Source: Gemmata sp.
GTDB lineage: Bacteria > Planctomycetota > Planctomycetia > Gemmatales > Gemmataceae
Direction of reading: 5' to 3'
DNA: 41,163 bases
NCBI GenBank assembly: GCA_022843445.1
Contig: JALHNS010000014.1
Span: 1-41,163, forward strand
Positions within the stretch are counted from its first letter, which is position 1. The number at the start of each line of letters is the position of its first letter. A model generated the notes under the pieces. That model worked only from the letters and a program-made list of their open reading frames with translations, had not been told where the DNA came from and made no database searches. Shown in pieces: positions 30,403-39,486 of this stretch. A program made the position numbers and the translations under genes.

Positions 30403-31704
30403 ATGCGGATCGGGTCCGTCTGTTTACTGGTCGGCTGTCTCTTCGCCGCGTCGGGTTCAACCGCGCGCGGGGAGGATTGGCCGCAGTTTCGTGGTCCGAG
30501 CCTGTCCGGTCGCAGCCCGGACACGACGCTGCCGACCAAATGGAGCGACACGGAGAACCTCGGCTGGAAGGCCAAACTGCCCGGCCCCGGTTCGTCCAGC
30601 CCCATCGTCGTGGGCAAGCAAGTGTTCGTGACTTGCTACTCGGGCTACGGCGCGGGCGGTTCTTCCGACGACCAGAAGAACCTGCGCCGGCACCTCGTCT
30701 GCGTGGACGCCGAGAGCGGCAAGGACCTGTGGTCGAAGTCCGTCGCCGCGGTGCTGCCGGAGGACAGCTTCCGGGGGTTCCTCGCTCAGCACGGGTACGC
30801 CAGCCACACGCCGGCCAGCGACGGCGAGCGCGTGTACTGCTTCTTCGGCAAGACCGGCGTCGTGGCGTTCGACCTCGACGGCAAACAACTCTGGCAGACA
30901 AGCGTGGGAACGGGGTCGGCCACGAGCGGTTGGGGAACCGGGGCCAGCCCCATTATTCACGGCGATCTTGTCATCGTGAATGCCAGCGCCGAGAGCGGCA
31001 CACTCCGGGCGTTGAACGCGAAGACCGGCAAAGAAGTGTGGAAAGCGGACGGGGTGAAGAACACATGGTGTACGCCGGTCGTGGTGCAGACCAAAGAAGG
31101 TAAGCCCGAACTGCTCGTCACGGTGCCGGATGAGGTGTGGGGGTTCGACCCAGCCACCGGGAAGAAGCTCTGGTGGGCGAAAGTCGGCATCGGCGAATTC
31201 CCGATCCCCGGTGTGATCGCCGAGAAGGACGTGGCGTTCGTCGCCGGGGGCCGCGGCAAGGGGAGCGGTGCGGTCGCGGCGGTGCGCGGCGGCGGTCGGG
31301 GCGACGTGACGAAATCGCACGTCGTCTGGAAGAGCAACGAGTATTCGCCCGTGCCGACGCCGGTGCTGGTCGGGGGCAAACTGTACTGCCTGAACGACTC
31401 GGGTTTCGCCTTCTGTGTCGATGCCGCGACCGGCAAGCAGGTGTACAAGGAACGGCCACTCGGCGGCGGTGGCGGCGGTAACCGCAGCACCTACGGTTCG
31501 ATGGTGGAAGCGAACGGCAAGCTCTACGCCCTCAGCCGCACGGCCGGGGCGTATGTGATTGCCTGCGGGAGCGAGTACGAACAAATCGCCCGGAACTCGT
31601 TCGCCTCGGACAAGACCGACTTCAACGGCACGCCGGCGATCAGCAACGGGCGACTGTTCCTGCGGTCCAACACCCACTTGTATTGCGTGCGGGCGAGCAA
31701 ATAA
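30403..31704 (+). CDS. PQQ-binding-like beta-propeller repeat protein
   Basis: Signal peptide; EDWPQFRGPSLSGRSPDTTLPTKWSDTENLGWKAKLPGPGSSSPIVVGKQVFVT; LNAKTGKEVWKADG; FDPATGKKLWWAKVG. Confidence 0.9.
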   Translation: MRIGSVCLLVGCLFAASGSTARGEDWPQFRGPSLSGRSPDTTLPTKWSDTENLGWKAKLPGPGSSSPIVVGKQVFVTCYSGYGAGGSSDDQKNLRRHLVCVDAESGKDLWSKSVAAVLPEDSFRGFLAQHGYASHTPASDGERVYCFFGKTGVVAFDLDGKQLWQTSVGTGSATSGWGTGASPIIHGDLVIVNASAESGTLRALNAKTGKEVWKADGVKNTWCTPVVVQTKEGKPELLVTVPDEVWGFDPATGKKLWWAKVGIGEFPIPGVIAEKDVAFVAGGRGKGSGAVAAVRGGGRGDVTKSHVVWKSNEYSPVPTPVLVGGKLYCLNDSGFAFCVDAATGKQVYKERPLGGGGGGNRSTYGSMVEANGKLYALSRTAGAYVIACGSEYEQIARNSFASDKTDFNGTPAISNGRLFLRSNTHLYCVRASK

Positions 31705-31718
31705 CCGGAGGACAACTC

Positions 31719-32168
31719 ATGGGTCGGTTCGGGATCGCGGCGTTCGGCTTCTCCGCCGCGCTGGTTGCGGTTCTCGCGTCATCGGGTTCGGCCGACGAGT
31801 CCATCGTCACCATCCAGAAGATCGAGAACGGCACCATCACGTTCGTCAAACGCAACACCGAAGACGGGGCGAAGGGGAAAGGGAAAGGAAAGGGCGGCGC
31901 GAAAGGCGGGGCCGGGGCGGTGACGCTCCCCGTGGCATCGGACGTTCAAGTGACGACGGCCCACCACACCCGCCGCACCGGGGCGTTCCACGTCGGTACG
32001 CCGGTCGGCGGCGGGCTGAAGAACAGCGCCCTTCGCAAACTCGAACCGGGGGCAATGGCCCGCATCGTGACGGACGGGAAGCAGGTGATCGAGTTGAACA
32101 TCGTGTTTGACGACGAGGACGGCAACACCGTCGTCGCCGTGCCGCCCAAACCCGCCCCGAAGAAATAG
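31719..32168 (+). CDS. Small secreted protein with internal Lys-Gly-rich tract
   Basis: Signal-like MGRFGIAAFGFSAALVAVLASSGSADE; TIQKIENGTITFVKRNTEDGAKGKGKGKGGAKGGAG. Confidence 0.75.
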   Translation: MGRFGIAAFGFSAALVAVLASSGSADESIVTIQKIENGTITFVKRNTEDGAKGKGKGKGGAKGGAGAVTLPVASDVQVTTAHHTRRTGAFHVGTPVGGGLKNSALRKLEPGAMARIVTDGKQVIELNIVFDDEDGNTVVAVPPKPAPKK

Positions 32169-32188
32169 GCCCGCTCGCGGAGGACACC

Positions 32189-34636
32189 ATGCGATTCCTG
32201 ATTGCCTGCTGCGGATTGCTCGCGTTCCTGTCGCCGGCGTTGGCCCAACCGGCTGGTGACGCCTTCTTCGAGGCGAAGATTCGCCCGGTGCTGGTGAAGC
32301 ACTGCTACAGTTGCCACTCGGACGAGTCCAAGAAGGCGAAGGGCGGGTTGAAGGTCGATACCCGTGCAACGCTGCTGAAAGGCGGCGACAGTGGGGCCGC
32401 CGTAGTGCCGAAGTCGGTCGAGAAGAGCCTGCTGTACAAGGCCGTCGCCTACCACGACAAGTCGATGCAGATGCCGCCGGACGGGAAACTGCCCGATTCG
32501 GTGATCGCCGACTTCAAGAAGTGGATCGAGATGGGCGCTCCCGACCCGCGCGGGGCCAAGTCCGGGGTGCCGGTTCAAGCCAAGATCGACATCGTCAAAG
32601 GGCGGGACTACTGGGCGTACCGCGCGCCCACCAAGCCCGGCCTCCCGGCGGTTCGAGATGCCAACTGGTCGCTCACCGACATCGACCGCTTCGTCCTCGC
32701 GGGATTGGAGCAGAACAAACTCAAGCCGGTGAAGGACGCCGACGCCCGCACGCTGGTCCGCCGCTTACACCTGACGCTCGTCGGCCTGCCGCCGACGCCG
32801 GAAGCCGTCGAGCTCTGGTCCGCTCGACTTGCTGCCGCCACGACCCCGAAGGCAAAGCAGGAGGTCGTGAGCACACTCGCGGACGAACTGCTCGCCTCGT
32901 CGCGGTTCGGCGAACACTGGGGTCGGCACTGGATGGACGTGGCCCGGTTCGGCGAATCGACCGGCGGGGACGTCAACAACGTCACGCCCCATGCGTGGCG
33001 CTACCGGGATTACGTCCTCGACTCGTTCAACGCCGACACGCCCTACGACCGCTTCATCCTCGAACAACTGGCCGGCGACCTGCTCCCCGCTGCGAACCCG
33101 AAGGAATTCGCCACGAACGTTGTTGCCACCGGGTTCCTTGCCACCGGCGTGAAGCTGGTCAACGAGGAGGAAGGCCGACGGTTCTTCGCCGACATGGTGG
33201 ACGAGCAGATCGACGCGACCACCCGCGTGTTCCTCGGCACCACCGTGGCGTGTGCTCGGTGCCACGATCACAAGTTCGACCCCATCCCGCAGACCGATTA
33301 CTACGCGATAGCCGGCATCTTCCGCAGCACCGAGACGCACTTCGGGCTGTTGAAGTCCCAGGCCCGGCAGGCGAACCCGCTCATCGACCTGACGGGGATG
33401 GGACTGCCCGTGGTCGGCAAGCCGATCACGAAGGAGCAACTGGCGAAGCTGAAAGACGAACGCGACAAGGCGGCGGCGCTAGTGGACGACATCTTCCGCA
33501 GGCGGCGGGCGGGCGAACGAATCGCCCAGAGCGTGTGGCTCCGTTCCCGCACCGACCGGGACCGCACGCAGTTCGCCTACCAGCAGTACGACGAGAAGGG
33601 GAACCCGCGCGTCTTCGCAATGGGCGTGCAAGACCGCGAGTTGCCGGTCGAGACGTGGCTGAACGTGCGCGGTGAGCCGGACAAGTTCGGGCCGAAGGTG
33701 CCTCGGGGCTTCGTGCAGGTCGTCGCCAAACCCGGCAAACACACTCTCCCCACCACGAAGGGGAGCGGGCGGCTCGAACTGGCAAAGTGGATGGCCAGCC
33801 CCGAGAACCCGCTCACTGCACGGGTGATGGCGAACCGTGTCTGGCACCACCTCTTCGGGAGCGGCCTGGTCCGCAGCGTCGATGACTTCGGCGTGACCGG
33901 GGAGCAGCCCTCGCACCCCGAACTCCTCGACCACCTCGCACTGCGGTTCGTGGAACACAAGTGGTCCGTCAAGGCTCTCATCCGCGAGATAGTGCTGACG
34001 CGGGCGTGGCAACTCGCCGGCGACCACGACGAGGCCAACTTCGCCACCGACCCGGACAACCGCTTCCTGTGGCGCATGAAGCCCCGACGGTTGACGGCGG
34101 AAGCGATCCGCGACTCGATGCTGGTCGTGTCCGGTCGCCTCGACGAGAAGCGCCCGCTCGGGACGTTCCTCGTCAGTGTCGGGGAAGGGACCATCGGGCG
34201 CTCGGTGTTCGAGCCTGAGATTCGCAAGATCGAGGCGGACTGCCGGTCGGTCTATCTGCCGCGCGTTCGAAACGTGCTGCCGGAAATGCTCGACCTGTTC
34301 GACGCCCCCGACGCCAGCTTGGTGATGGGCGTGCGGGAGACGACCACCAGCCCGCTGCAAGGGCTGTACCTGATGAACAGCCCGTTCGTTCGCCGTCAGG
34401 CCGAAGGGTTGGCCCGGCGCGTTCAAGAGGCGAAGGGCAACGACCCGATCGCGACCGCCCACCTGTTGGCCTACGGTCGCCCGCCGACCGACAAACAGCG
34501 AGCCACCGCGAACGACTTCATGGCGAGCTTCAAGAAGGCTGCGACCTCCGAGAAACTCGCCGACATCGACCGCCGCAGCCTGCAAGCGTACTGCCACGCG
34601 CTGCTTTGCTCGGCCGAGTTCCGCATCCTCAACTGA
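32189..34636 (+). CDS. PSCyt1-DUF1549-DUF1553 domain protein
   Basis: KHCYSCHSDESKKAKGGLKVDTRATLLKGG; RRLHLTLVGLPPTPEAVELW; VACARCHDHKFDPIPQTDYYAIAGIF; TTTSPLQGLYLMNSPFV. Confidence 0.92.
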   Translation: MRFLIACCGLLAFLSPALAQPAGDAFFEAKIRPVLVKHCYSCHSDESKKAKGGLKVDTRATLLKGGDSGAAVVPKSVEKSLLYKAVAYHDKSMQMPPDGKLPDSVIADFKKWIEMGAPDPRGAKSGVPVQAKIDIVKGRDYWAYRAPTKPGLPAVRDANWSLTDIDRFVLAGLEQNKLKPVKDADARTLVRRLHLTLVGLPPTPEAVELWSARLAAATTPKAKQEVVSTLADELLASSRFGEHWGRHWMDVARFGESTGGDVNNVTPHAWRYRDYVLDSFNADTPYDRFILEQLAGDLLPAANPKEFATNVVATGFLATGVKLVNEEEGRRFFADMVDEQIDATTRVFLGTTVACARCHDHKFDPIPQTDYYAIAGIFRSTETHFGLLKSQARQANPLIDLTGMGLPVVGKPITKEQLAKLKDERDKAAALVDDIFRRRRAGERIAQSVWLRSRTDRDRTQFAYQQYDEKGNPRVFAMGVQDRELPVETWLNVRGEPDKFGPKVPRGFVQVVAKPGKHTLPTTKGSGRLELAKWMASPENPLTARVMANRVWHHLFGSGLVRSVDDFGVTGEQPSHPELLDHLALRFVEHKWSVKALIREIVLTRAWQLAGDHDEANFATDPDNRFLWRMKPRRLTAEAIRDSMLVVSGRLDEKRPLGTFLVSVGEGTIGRSVFEPEIRKIEADCRSVYLPRVRNVLPEMLDLFDAPDASLVMGVRETTTSPLQGLYLMNSPFVRRQAEGLARRVQEAKGNDPIATAHLLAYGRPPTDKQRATANDFMASFKKAATSEKLADIDRRSLQAYCHALLCSAEFRILN

Positions 34637-34657
34637 CCGCCCACGGAGACACCACCC

Positions 34658-36058
34658 ATGTTGAATCTGACCCGCCGCGAGGCACTGAAAGCGGCGTCTG
34701 CCGGTTTCGGTTACCTCGCCTTCTCCGGGCTGGCGACGCTCCACGCCGAGGTGAAGAAATCCCTGCTGGCCCCCCGTACTCCGCACTGGGCGGCGAAGGC
34801 GAAGCGGGTGATCTTCCTGTGCATGCGGGGCGGCCCGTCGCACATCGACACCTTCGACTACAAGCCGCAGTTGAAGAAGGACGACGGCAAGGCGTCGAAG
34901 TACGCCGGGTCGAAACTGTTCACCTCGCCGTGGGCGTTCCAACAACGCGGCAAGAGCGGGCTGTGGATCTCCGACCTGTACCCGGAGTTGTCGAAGCACG
35001 CGGACGACCTGTGCCTGCTGCGGGGGATGCACTGCGACCAGCCGAACCATGCCCAGGCGTTCGTGCAGATGCACACCGGCAACTTCCAATTCGTCCGCCC
35101 GTCGCTCGGGGCGTGGACCCTGTACGGCCTCGGCACCGAGTCCGACAGCCTGCCGGGGTTCATCTCGATCAACCCGCCCACGAGCGTCGGCGGGGCACAG
35201 AACTACGGCAGCGCGTTCCTCCCCGCCGCGTTTCAGGGCACGCGGTTCAACATCGCCGACAGCAGCGCCCGGAACCGCCCGGTGGACCGGATGCGGCGGG
35301 GCGAGACGAACCCGCTCGGCGTCAACCATGTCCGCAACGACCAGCTTTCGCCGAACCTCCAACGGCTCGAACTCGACCTGATTCAGCAGATGAACGGCGA
35401 GGCGATCTACCGCAACGGCCCGTCGCCGCTCGTGGACGGGGCCATCGAGAGCTTCGAGTTGGCGTTCCGCATGCAAGACGCCGTGCCGAAACTGATGGAC
35501 CTGTCGAAGGAGACGAAGGAGACGCTCGACCTGTACGGCATCGGCTCGGACCTCACGGACGGGTTCGGTCGGCAGTGCCTGCTGGCCCGGCGATTCGCCG
35601 AAGCCGGGGTGCGCTTCATCGAACTCGGCCACGGCACTTGGGACCAGCACAACAACCTGAACGACGGCATGACCAAGAACGCCGGCAACACGGACAAGCC
35701 CATCGCCGGCCTACTCGCCGACCTGAAGCGCCGCGACCTGCTCAAGGACACGCTGGTGATCTGGGGCGGCGAGTTCGGCCGCACGCCGCACTCGGACAAC
35801 GGCGACGGCCGCGACCACAACCACAAGGGCTACACGCTGTGGATGGCCGGCGGCGGCGTGAAGGGCGGCGTCTCGCACGGTTCGACCGACGAGTACGGCT
35901 ACGAGGCCGTCGCCGGGAAGGTCCACATCCACGACTGGCACGCCACCATACTGCACCTGCTCGGTCTCGACCACGAGAAACTGACGTTCCGCCACGCCGG
36001 CCGCGCGATGCGACTGACCGACGTGGGAGGCACCGTCGTCAAAGACATCCTCATGTAA
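34658..36058 (+). CDS. DUF1501 domain-containing protein
   Basis: TRREALKAASAGFGYLAFSGLATLHAE; FLCMRGGPSHIDTFDYKP; WGGEFGRTPHSDNGDGRDHNHKGYTLWMAGGGVKGG; HAGRAMRLTDVGGTVVKDILM. Confidence 0.92.
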   Translation: MLNLTRREALKAASAGFGYLAFSGLATLHAEVKKSLLAPRTPHWAAKAKRVIFLCMRGGPSHIDTFDYKPQLKKDDGKASKYAGSKLFTSPWAFQQRGKSGLWISDLYPELSKHADDLCLLRGMHCDQPNHAQAFVQMHTGNFQFVRPSLGAWTLYGLGTESDSLPGFISINPPTSVGGAQNYGSAFLPAAFQGTRFNIADSSARNRPVDRMRRGETNPLGVNHVRNDQLSPNLQRLELDLIQQMNGEAIYRNGPSPLVDGAIESFELAFRMQDAVPKLMDLSKETKETLDLYGIGSDLTDGFGRQCLLARRFAEAGVRFIELGHGTWDQHNNLNDGMTKNAGNTDKPIAGLLADLKRRDLLKDTLVIWGGEFGRTPHSDNGDGRDHNHKGYTLWMAGGGVKGGVSHGSTDEYGYEAVAGKVHIHDWHATILHLLGLDHEKLTFRHAGRAMRLTDVGGTVVKDILM

Positions 36059-36121
36059 CCGCACGGTGTGTTGACCGAACTTGAACCAAGAACACCAACC
36101 CAACCTTCGGAGAAGACCGCA

Positions 36122-37345
36122 ATGAGATCGCTGACCGTTGGACTGATCGCGCTCGCCCTCAGCGGGCTGTATCCGGCTACCGCTTCGGCACAGAAAGGGA
36201 AGTTCCGCGACGACGCCGAGCGGTTCGGGTGGACCGAAGACCTGCCCGCCGCGATGAAGGAGGCGAAGCGGACCGGCAAGCCCGTCATCGTGATCCTGCG
36301 GTGCATCCCCTGAGCGGACTGTCAGGACTTCTACGGGCAGGTTGTCCGATTAGAGAAGTTCAAGGATCTTGCCGACCGGTTCGTCCGCGTGCGTCTGAGC
36401 CGCGTGATCGACGTCGATATCCACCAGTTGGAGTTCGACTTCGACCTGACCATGATGACGTTCTTCCTCAGCCCCGAGGGCCAGGTCTACAGCCGGTACG
36501 GCGGTCGGGATTCCAAGGACGCGGAGAACCGGCTGTCGCTCGCCGGCTTCCGCCACACGATGGAGTCGGTGCTGGCCGAGCACGCCAAAAAAGCTCCCCG
36601 GTTCGCCGAGCGGACGGTCGAGAAGCCTCAGTACCCGCGCGACATGAACATCGTGAAGCGAGGGTGCGTCCACTGTCACAACGTGAAGGAGCAACAGGAG
36701 AGTACCCTCGCCCGACTCGGTCGGTGGGACCGCGAGCAGGTGTGGCGGTTCCCGCCCCCGGACAACGTCGGCCTGATCCCCGACGTGGATCGCGGCAACG
36801 TGGTCAAGACGGTGACGCCGGAATCACCGGCCGCCAAGGCCGGTCTGAAATCCGGGGACCAACTCCGCTCCCTCAACCGGGTGCCGATCCACTCGTTCGG
36901 CGACGCCCTTTTTGCCCTCGACCGCGCTCCAGCGAAAGGCGGCATTGACGTGGCGTGGGAGCGGGACGGCAAGCCGATGACCGCCAAACTCGAACTGAGC
37001 GAGGGCTGGAAAAAGACGGACATCACTTGGCGGGCGTCGCAGCGGCATCGCATTCCGTCCCTCAAACTGTCCGGCGACGACCTGACGGCGGACGAGAAGA
37101 AGGCCCTCGGGTTGAAGCCGGGCCAACTCGCGTTCCGCCAGCAGAACGAGGTGAGTGCGCACGCGGCCAAGGCGGGATTCAAGGCCGGCGATGTCGTCGT
37201 GGGCGTCGACGACCTCGAACCCGAGTTGACGGTGTCGAAGTTCCTGAGTCTCGTTCGTCGCCAGTACCTCGTCGGCGATCAGGTGACCGTCCACATCATC
37301 CGGGACGGCAAGCGGCTCAAGGTTCCGATGAAACTCATTCAGTAG
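36122..37345 (+). CDS. Thioredoxin-like/PDZ candidate selenoprotein with CXXCH heme motif; in-frame TGA at 36311-36313 read as Sec
   Basis: MRSLTVGLIALALSGLYPATASAQ..AMKEAKRTGKPVIVILRCIP[TGA]ADCQDFYGQVVRLEKFKDLADRFVRVRLSRVIDVDIHQLEFDFDLTMMTFFLSPEGQVYSRYGGRDS..GCVHCHNVKEQ..two PDZ-like segments. 408 codons, one frame, one internal TGA. Confidence 0.75.
36314..36349 (+). promoter_or_regulatory. Possible SECIS-like stem-loop immediately 3' of the TGA
   Basis: CGGACUGUCAG ... GCAGGUUGUCCG can pair as CGGAC/GUCCG, then U.U, G.U, U.G, C-G, A.A, G-C; loop begins with G. Imperfect, judged by eye. Confidence 0.3.
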
Positions 37346-37368
37346 TCGCGCGCTCTGGAGGAGCAAAC

Positions 37369-37476
37369 GTGTCGATGCACAAGTTCGATCTGCGGGCGCT
37401 CAGGCTTCCGCACCTCGCCTTTCTGGCGTCCGCCCTGCTGGCGCAACCGTTCGCGGTCGCGCAGCCGGTGAAGCGA
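37369..37476 (+). pseudogene. Signal-peptide fragment of a secreted protein truncated at the integrase junction
   Basis: GTG/ATG start MSMHKFDLRALRLPHLAFLASALLAQPFAVAQPVKR, then reads into out-of-frame integrase DNA. Confidence 0.5.
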
Positions 37477-37477
37477 A

Positions 37478-38363
37478 CAGTTGGTCGAGTTGTACCTCGT
37501 GCCGATCCTCGGCGGCCTCAAACTGCATAAACTCCGACCGATGCACGTGGAGCAGTGTTACGCGACCATGCGAGACGGCACCGCCGACCGCAAGCCTGCT
37601 GGGGCCGACACCCGCAAATCCGCCGGCGGTGTGCTGTCGACCGCGCTCAAGCGGGCCGTCGAGTTGCGGCTCATCCCGTACAACCCGGCCGCCGACGTCA
37701 AGAAGCACCGTCCGAAGGCGCGCGAAATGGCGTTCATGACGCAACCGCAGGCGAAGCGGTTTCCTGGCCGCGCGGTCCAACCAGAACTACGCGCTGTTCG
37801 CGGCCGCCCTCGGCACCGGTGCGCGACAGGGTGAGTTGCTCGGTCTCACGTGGGCGGACATCGACTTCGACCGCGGGGTGATGGAGGTCCGGCGGGCACT
37901 CGCGCAGGTGAATGGGAGGTTCACGCTCAAGGAGCCGAAGACGAAGGCCAGCCGCGCCGTGACGCTACCGGCGTTCGTCCGCGACGCGCTCCGCCTTCAC
38001 CGCGAGCAGACCCTCAAAGGCGCGCCGATCGCCGGGCCCGTGTTCTGCACTCGGACGAGGGGCTATCTCGATCGGAAGAACGTGTTGCGGGCGTTTCGGA
38101 CGATTGTAGCCCGCGCCAACACCGCGGAGCGGGAACGGGCCGAACGGACGCAGACGCAACCCGACATGATTCCCGAGTTGCTGCGGTTCCACGACCTGCG
38201 GCACACGCACGCGACGGGGCTGATCACGGCCGGCAACTCGATCAAGGCCGTGTCGCGTCGGCTCGGTCACTGCAACATTGCCATCACCCTGAGCGTCTAT
38301 GCCCACCTGCTGCCGGACGACGACGCGAAACTCGCGGGACAAGCCGACGCGCTATTCGGCTGA
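37478..38363 (+). pseudogene. Tyrosine recombinase/phage-type integrase, N-terminally truncated and frameshifted
   Basis: QLVELYLVPILGGLKLHKLRPMHVEQCYATM..MTQPQAKR | FLAARSNQNYALFAAALGTGARQGELLGLTWADIDFD..LLRFHDLRHTHATGLI..RRLGHCNIAITLSVYAHLLPDDD. Frameshift at ~37760 (extra T); R, HxLR, H and Y residues present. Confidence 0.88.
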
Positions 38364-38415
38364 GATTGGGAGTACATTGGGCGTACGGACGTATTTTCGG
38401 CCCCACGGGTGCGAA

Positions 38416-38452
38416 ATGAAAAACGCCGCAACCCACTATGGTTGCGGCGTTT
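38416..38452 (-). terminator. Rho-independent terminator of the tRNA gene
   Basis: AAACGCCGCAACC-CACTAT-GGTTGCGGCGTTT, perfect 13-bp stem; minus-strand reading continues into TTTTT. Confidence 0.8.
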
Positions 38453-38460
38453 CAGTTCAG

Positions 38461-38534
38461 TGCGCGTTACTGGACTTGAACCAGTGACCCCCACAATGTC
38501 AATGTGGTACTCTAGCCAACTGAGCTAAACGCGC
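38461..38534 (-). tRNA. tRNA-Val (anticodon GAC)
   Basis: Minus strand GCGCGTT TAGCTCAGTTGGCTAGAGTA CCACA TTGACAT TGTGG GGGTC ACTGGTTCAAGTCCAGT AACGCGC A: 7-bp acceptor stem, anticodon GAC, TTCAAGT T loop; CCA not encoded. Confidence 0.93.
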
Positions 38535-38588
38535 GTCTGCTGTTTTTTTACGCGATCCGCGGCGCGCGTCAAGGCGAAACGTGCGCGG

Positions 38589-39380
38589 TCACTTCTTCAG
38601 CGGTTGCAACTCGAACCTGCGCACGAACAGCTCGAAGCCTTCCACCTGTAACAGCACCTTCCCGGACGCCGGGAACACGTCGTAGGCGCGGTTCACCTTC
38701 ACCCCGTTCACGAACACCGTGATGGTCGAACCGGCGCACTCCACTTCCACCTTCGTCCACTCGCCCAACTTGCTCTCCACGTCGTCTTTGCCGTTCGTGT
38801 CCAACAGTTCTTTGAAGTCCGGGTCGTGCTTGTGCCACCACAACTGACGCCCGGTGAACGTCACCTTCTCCCCCCCCTCGACCCACCGAGGGCGCTTGTC
38901 CGGGCCGAGTTTCACGTCGCTCGCGAAGCTCACCGGGATCACTTTTCCGTCCGCGCCCGTCCCGCGAATCGGGATCAGGTCGCCCACGCACCCTTGCGCG
39001 AGCTGCACTTCCACGCTCGCCATCCACGTGCCGCCCGCGGCGCCGTCCGGCCCGGTGCCGTGGACCAGCAGCCCGGAGTTGCGCACGTACTTCCCGCCGT
39101 CGGTCTTCTTCCCCCATTTGAATTCCAGCACCGCGCGGTAGTCCTTGTACTCCTTCGCGGTGGCGAGGTAGCCGAAGCCGTCGCCGGTCGCGTGCAAGAG
39201 GCCGTCGGTGACGCGGAACACTTTCTTCGGGTCTTCACGTTTCGTGTCTTTCAGCCAGCTCGAGAAACCGTCTAGGTTGTTCCCGTTGAAGAGCGCGACC
39301 GGTTCCGCCGGCGCGACCGGGGCCGCGGCAGAAAGCGCCAGCGGCGCGAGCAGCACGAGCGCGAGCAGCGTACGGACCAT
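38589..39380 (-). CDS. DUF1080 (3-keto-disaccharide hydrolase-type) secreted protein
   Basis: Start ATG 39380: MVRTLLALVLLAPLALSAAA; PVALFNGNNLDGFSSWLKD..GLLHATGDGFGYLATAKEYKDYRAVLEFKWG..RNSGLLVHGTGPDG. Confidence 0.88.
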   Translation of the reverse strand: MVRTLLALVLLAPLALSAAAPVAPAEPVALFNGNNLDGFSSWLKDTKREDPKKVFRVTDGLLHATGDGFGYLATAKEYKDYRAVLEFKWGKKTDGGKYVRNSGLLVHGTGPDGAAGGTWMASVEVQLAQGCVGDLIPIRGTGADGKVIPVSFASDVKLGPDKRPRWVEGGEKVTFTGRQLWWHKHDPDFKELLDTNGKDDVESKLGEWTKVEVECAGSTITVFVNGVKVNRAYDVFPASGKVLLQVEGFELFVRRFELQPLKK

Positions 39381-39486
39381 GCGGGAACCTCCGGCGGGTG
39401 CGCCGCGAGCATACCCTCGGGAAGGTCCGAGTTCCAGTCGTTCTCCACTGGCCCGGCGTGGAACTGGTCTCGCGACTCGGGGCGCG

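Noticed and set aside
29256-30617. 453-aa minus-strand ORF
   Set aside because: Antisense to the anti-sigma and PQQ genes; no domain or plausible start.
33479-35650. 723-aa minus-strand ORF spanning two genes
   Set aside because: Covers the antisense of DUF1553 and DUF1501 genes; composition and lack of motifs indicate a shadow ORF.
36314-37345. Plain nonsense-mutation pseudogene explanation for the split Trx/PDZ gene
   Set aside because: Not excluded, but less favoured: only one stop, it is TGA, it lies where a redox Cys is expected, and the downstream 340 codons are undamaged.
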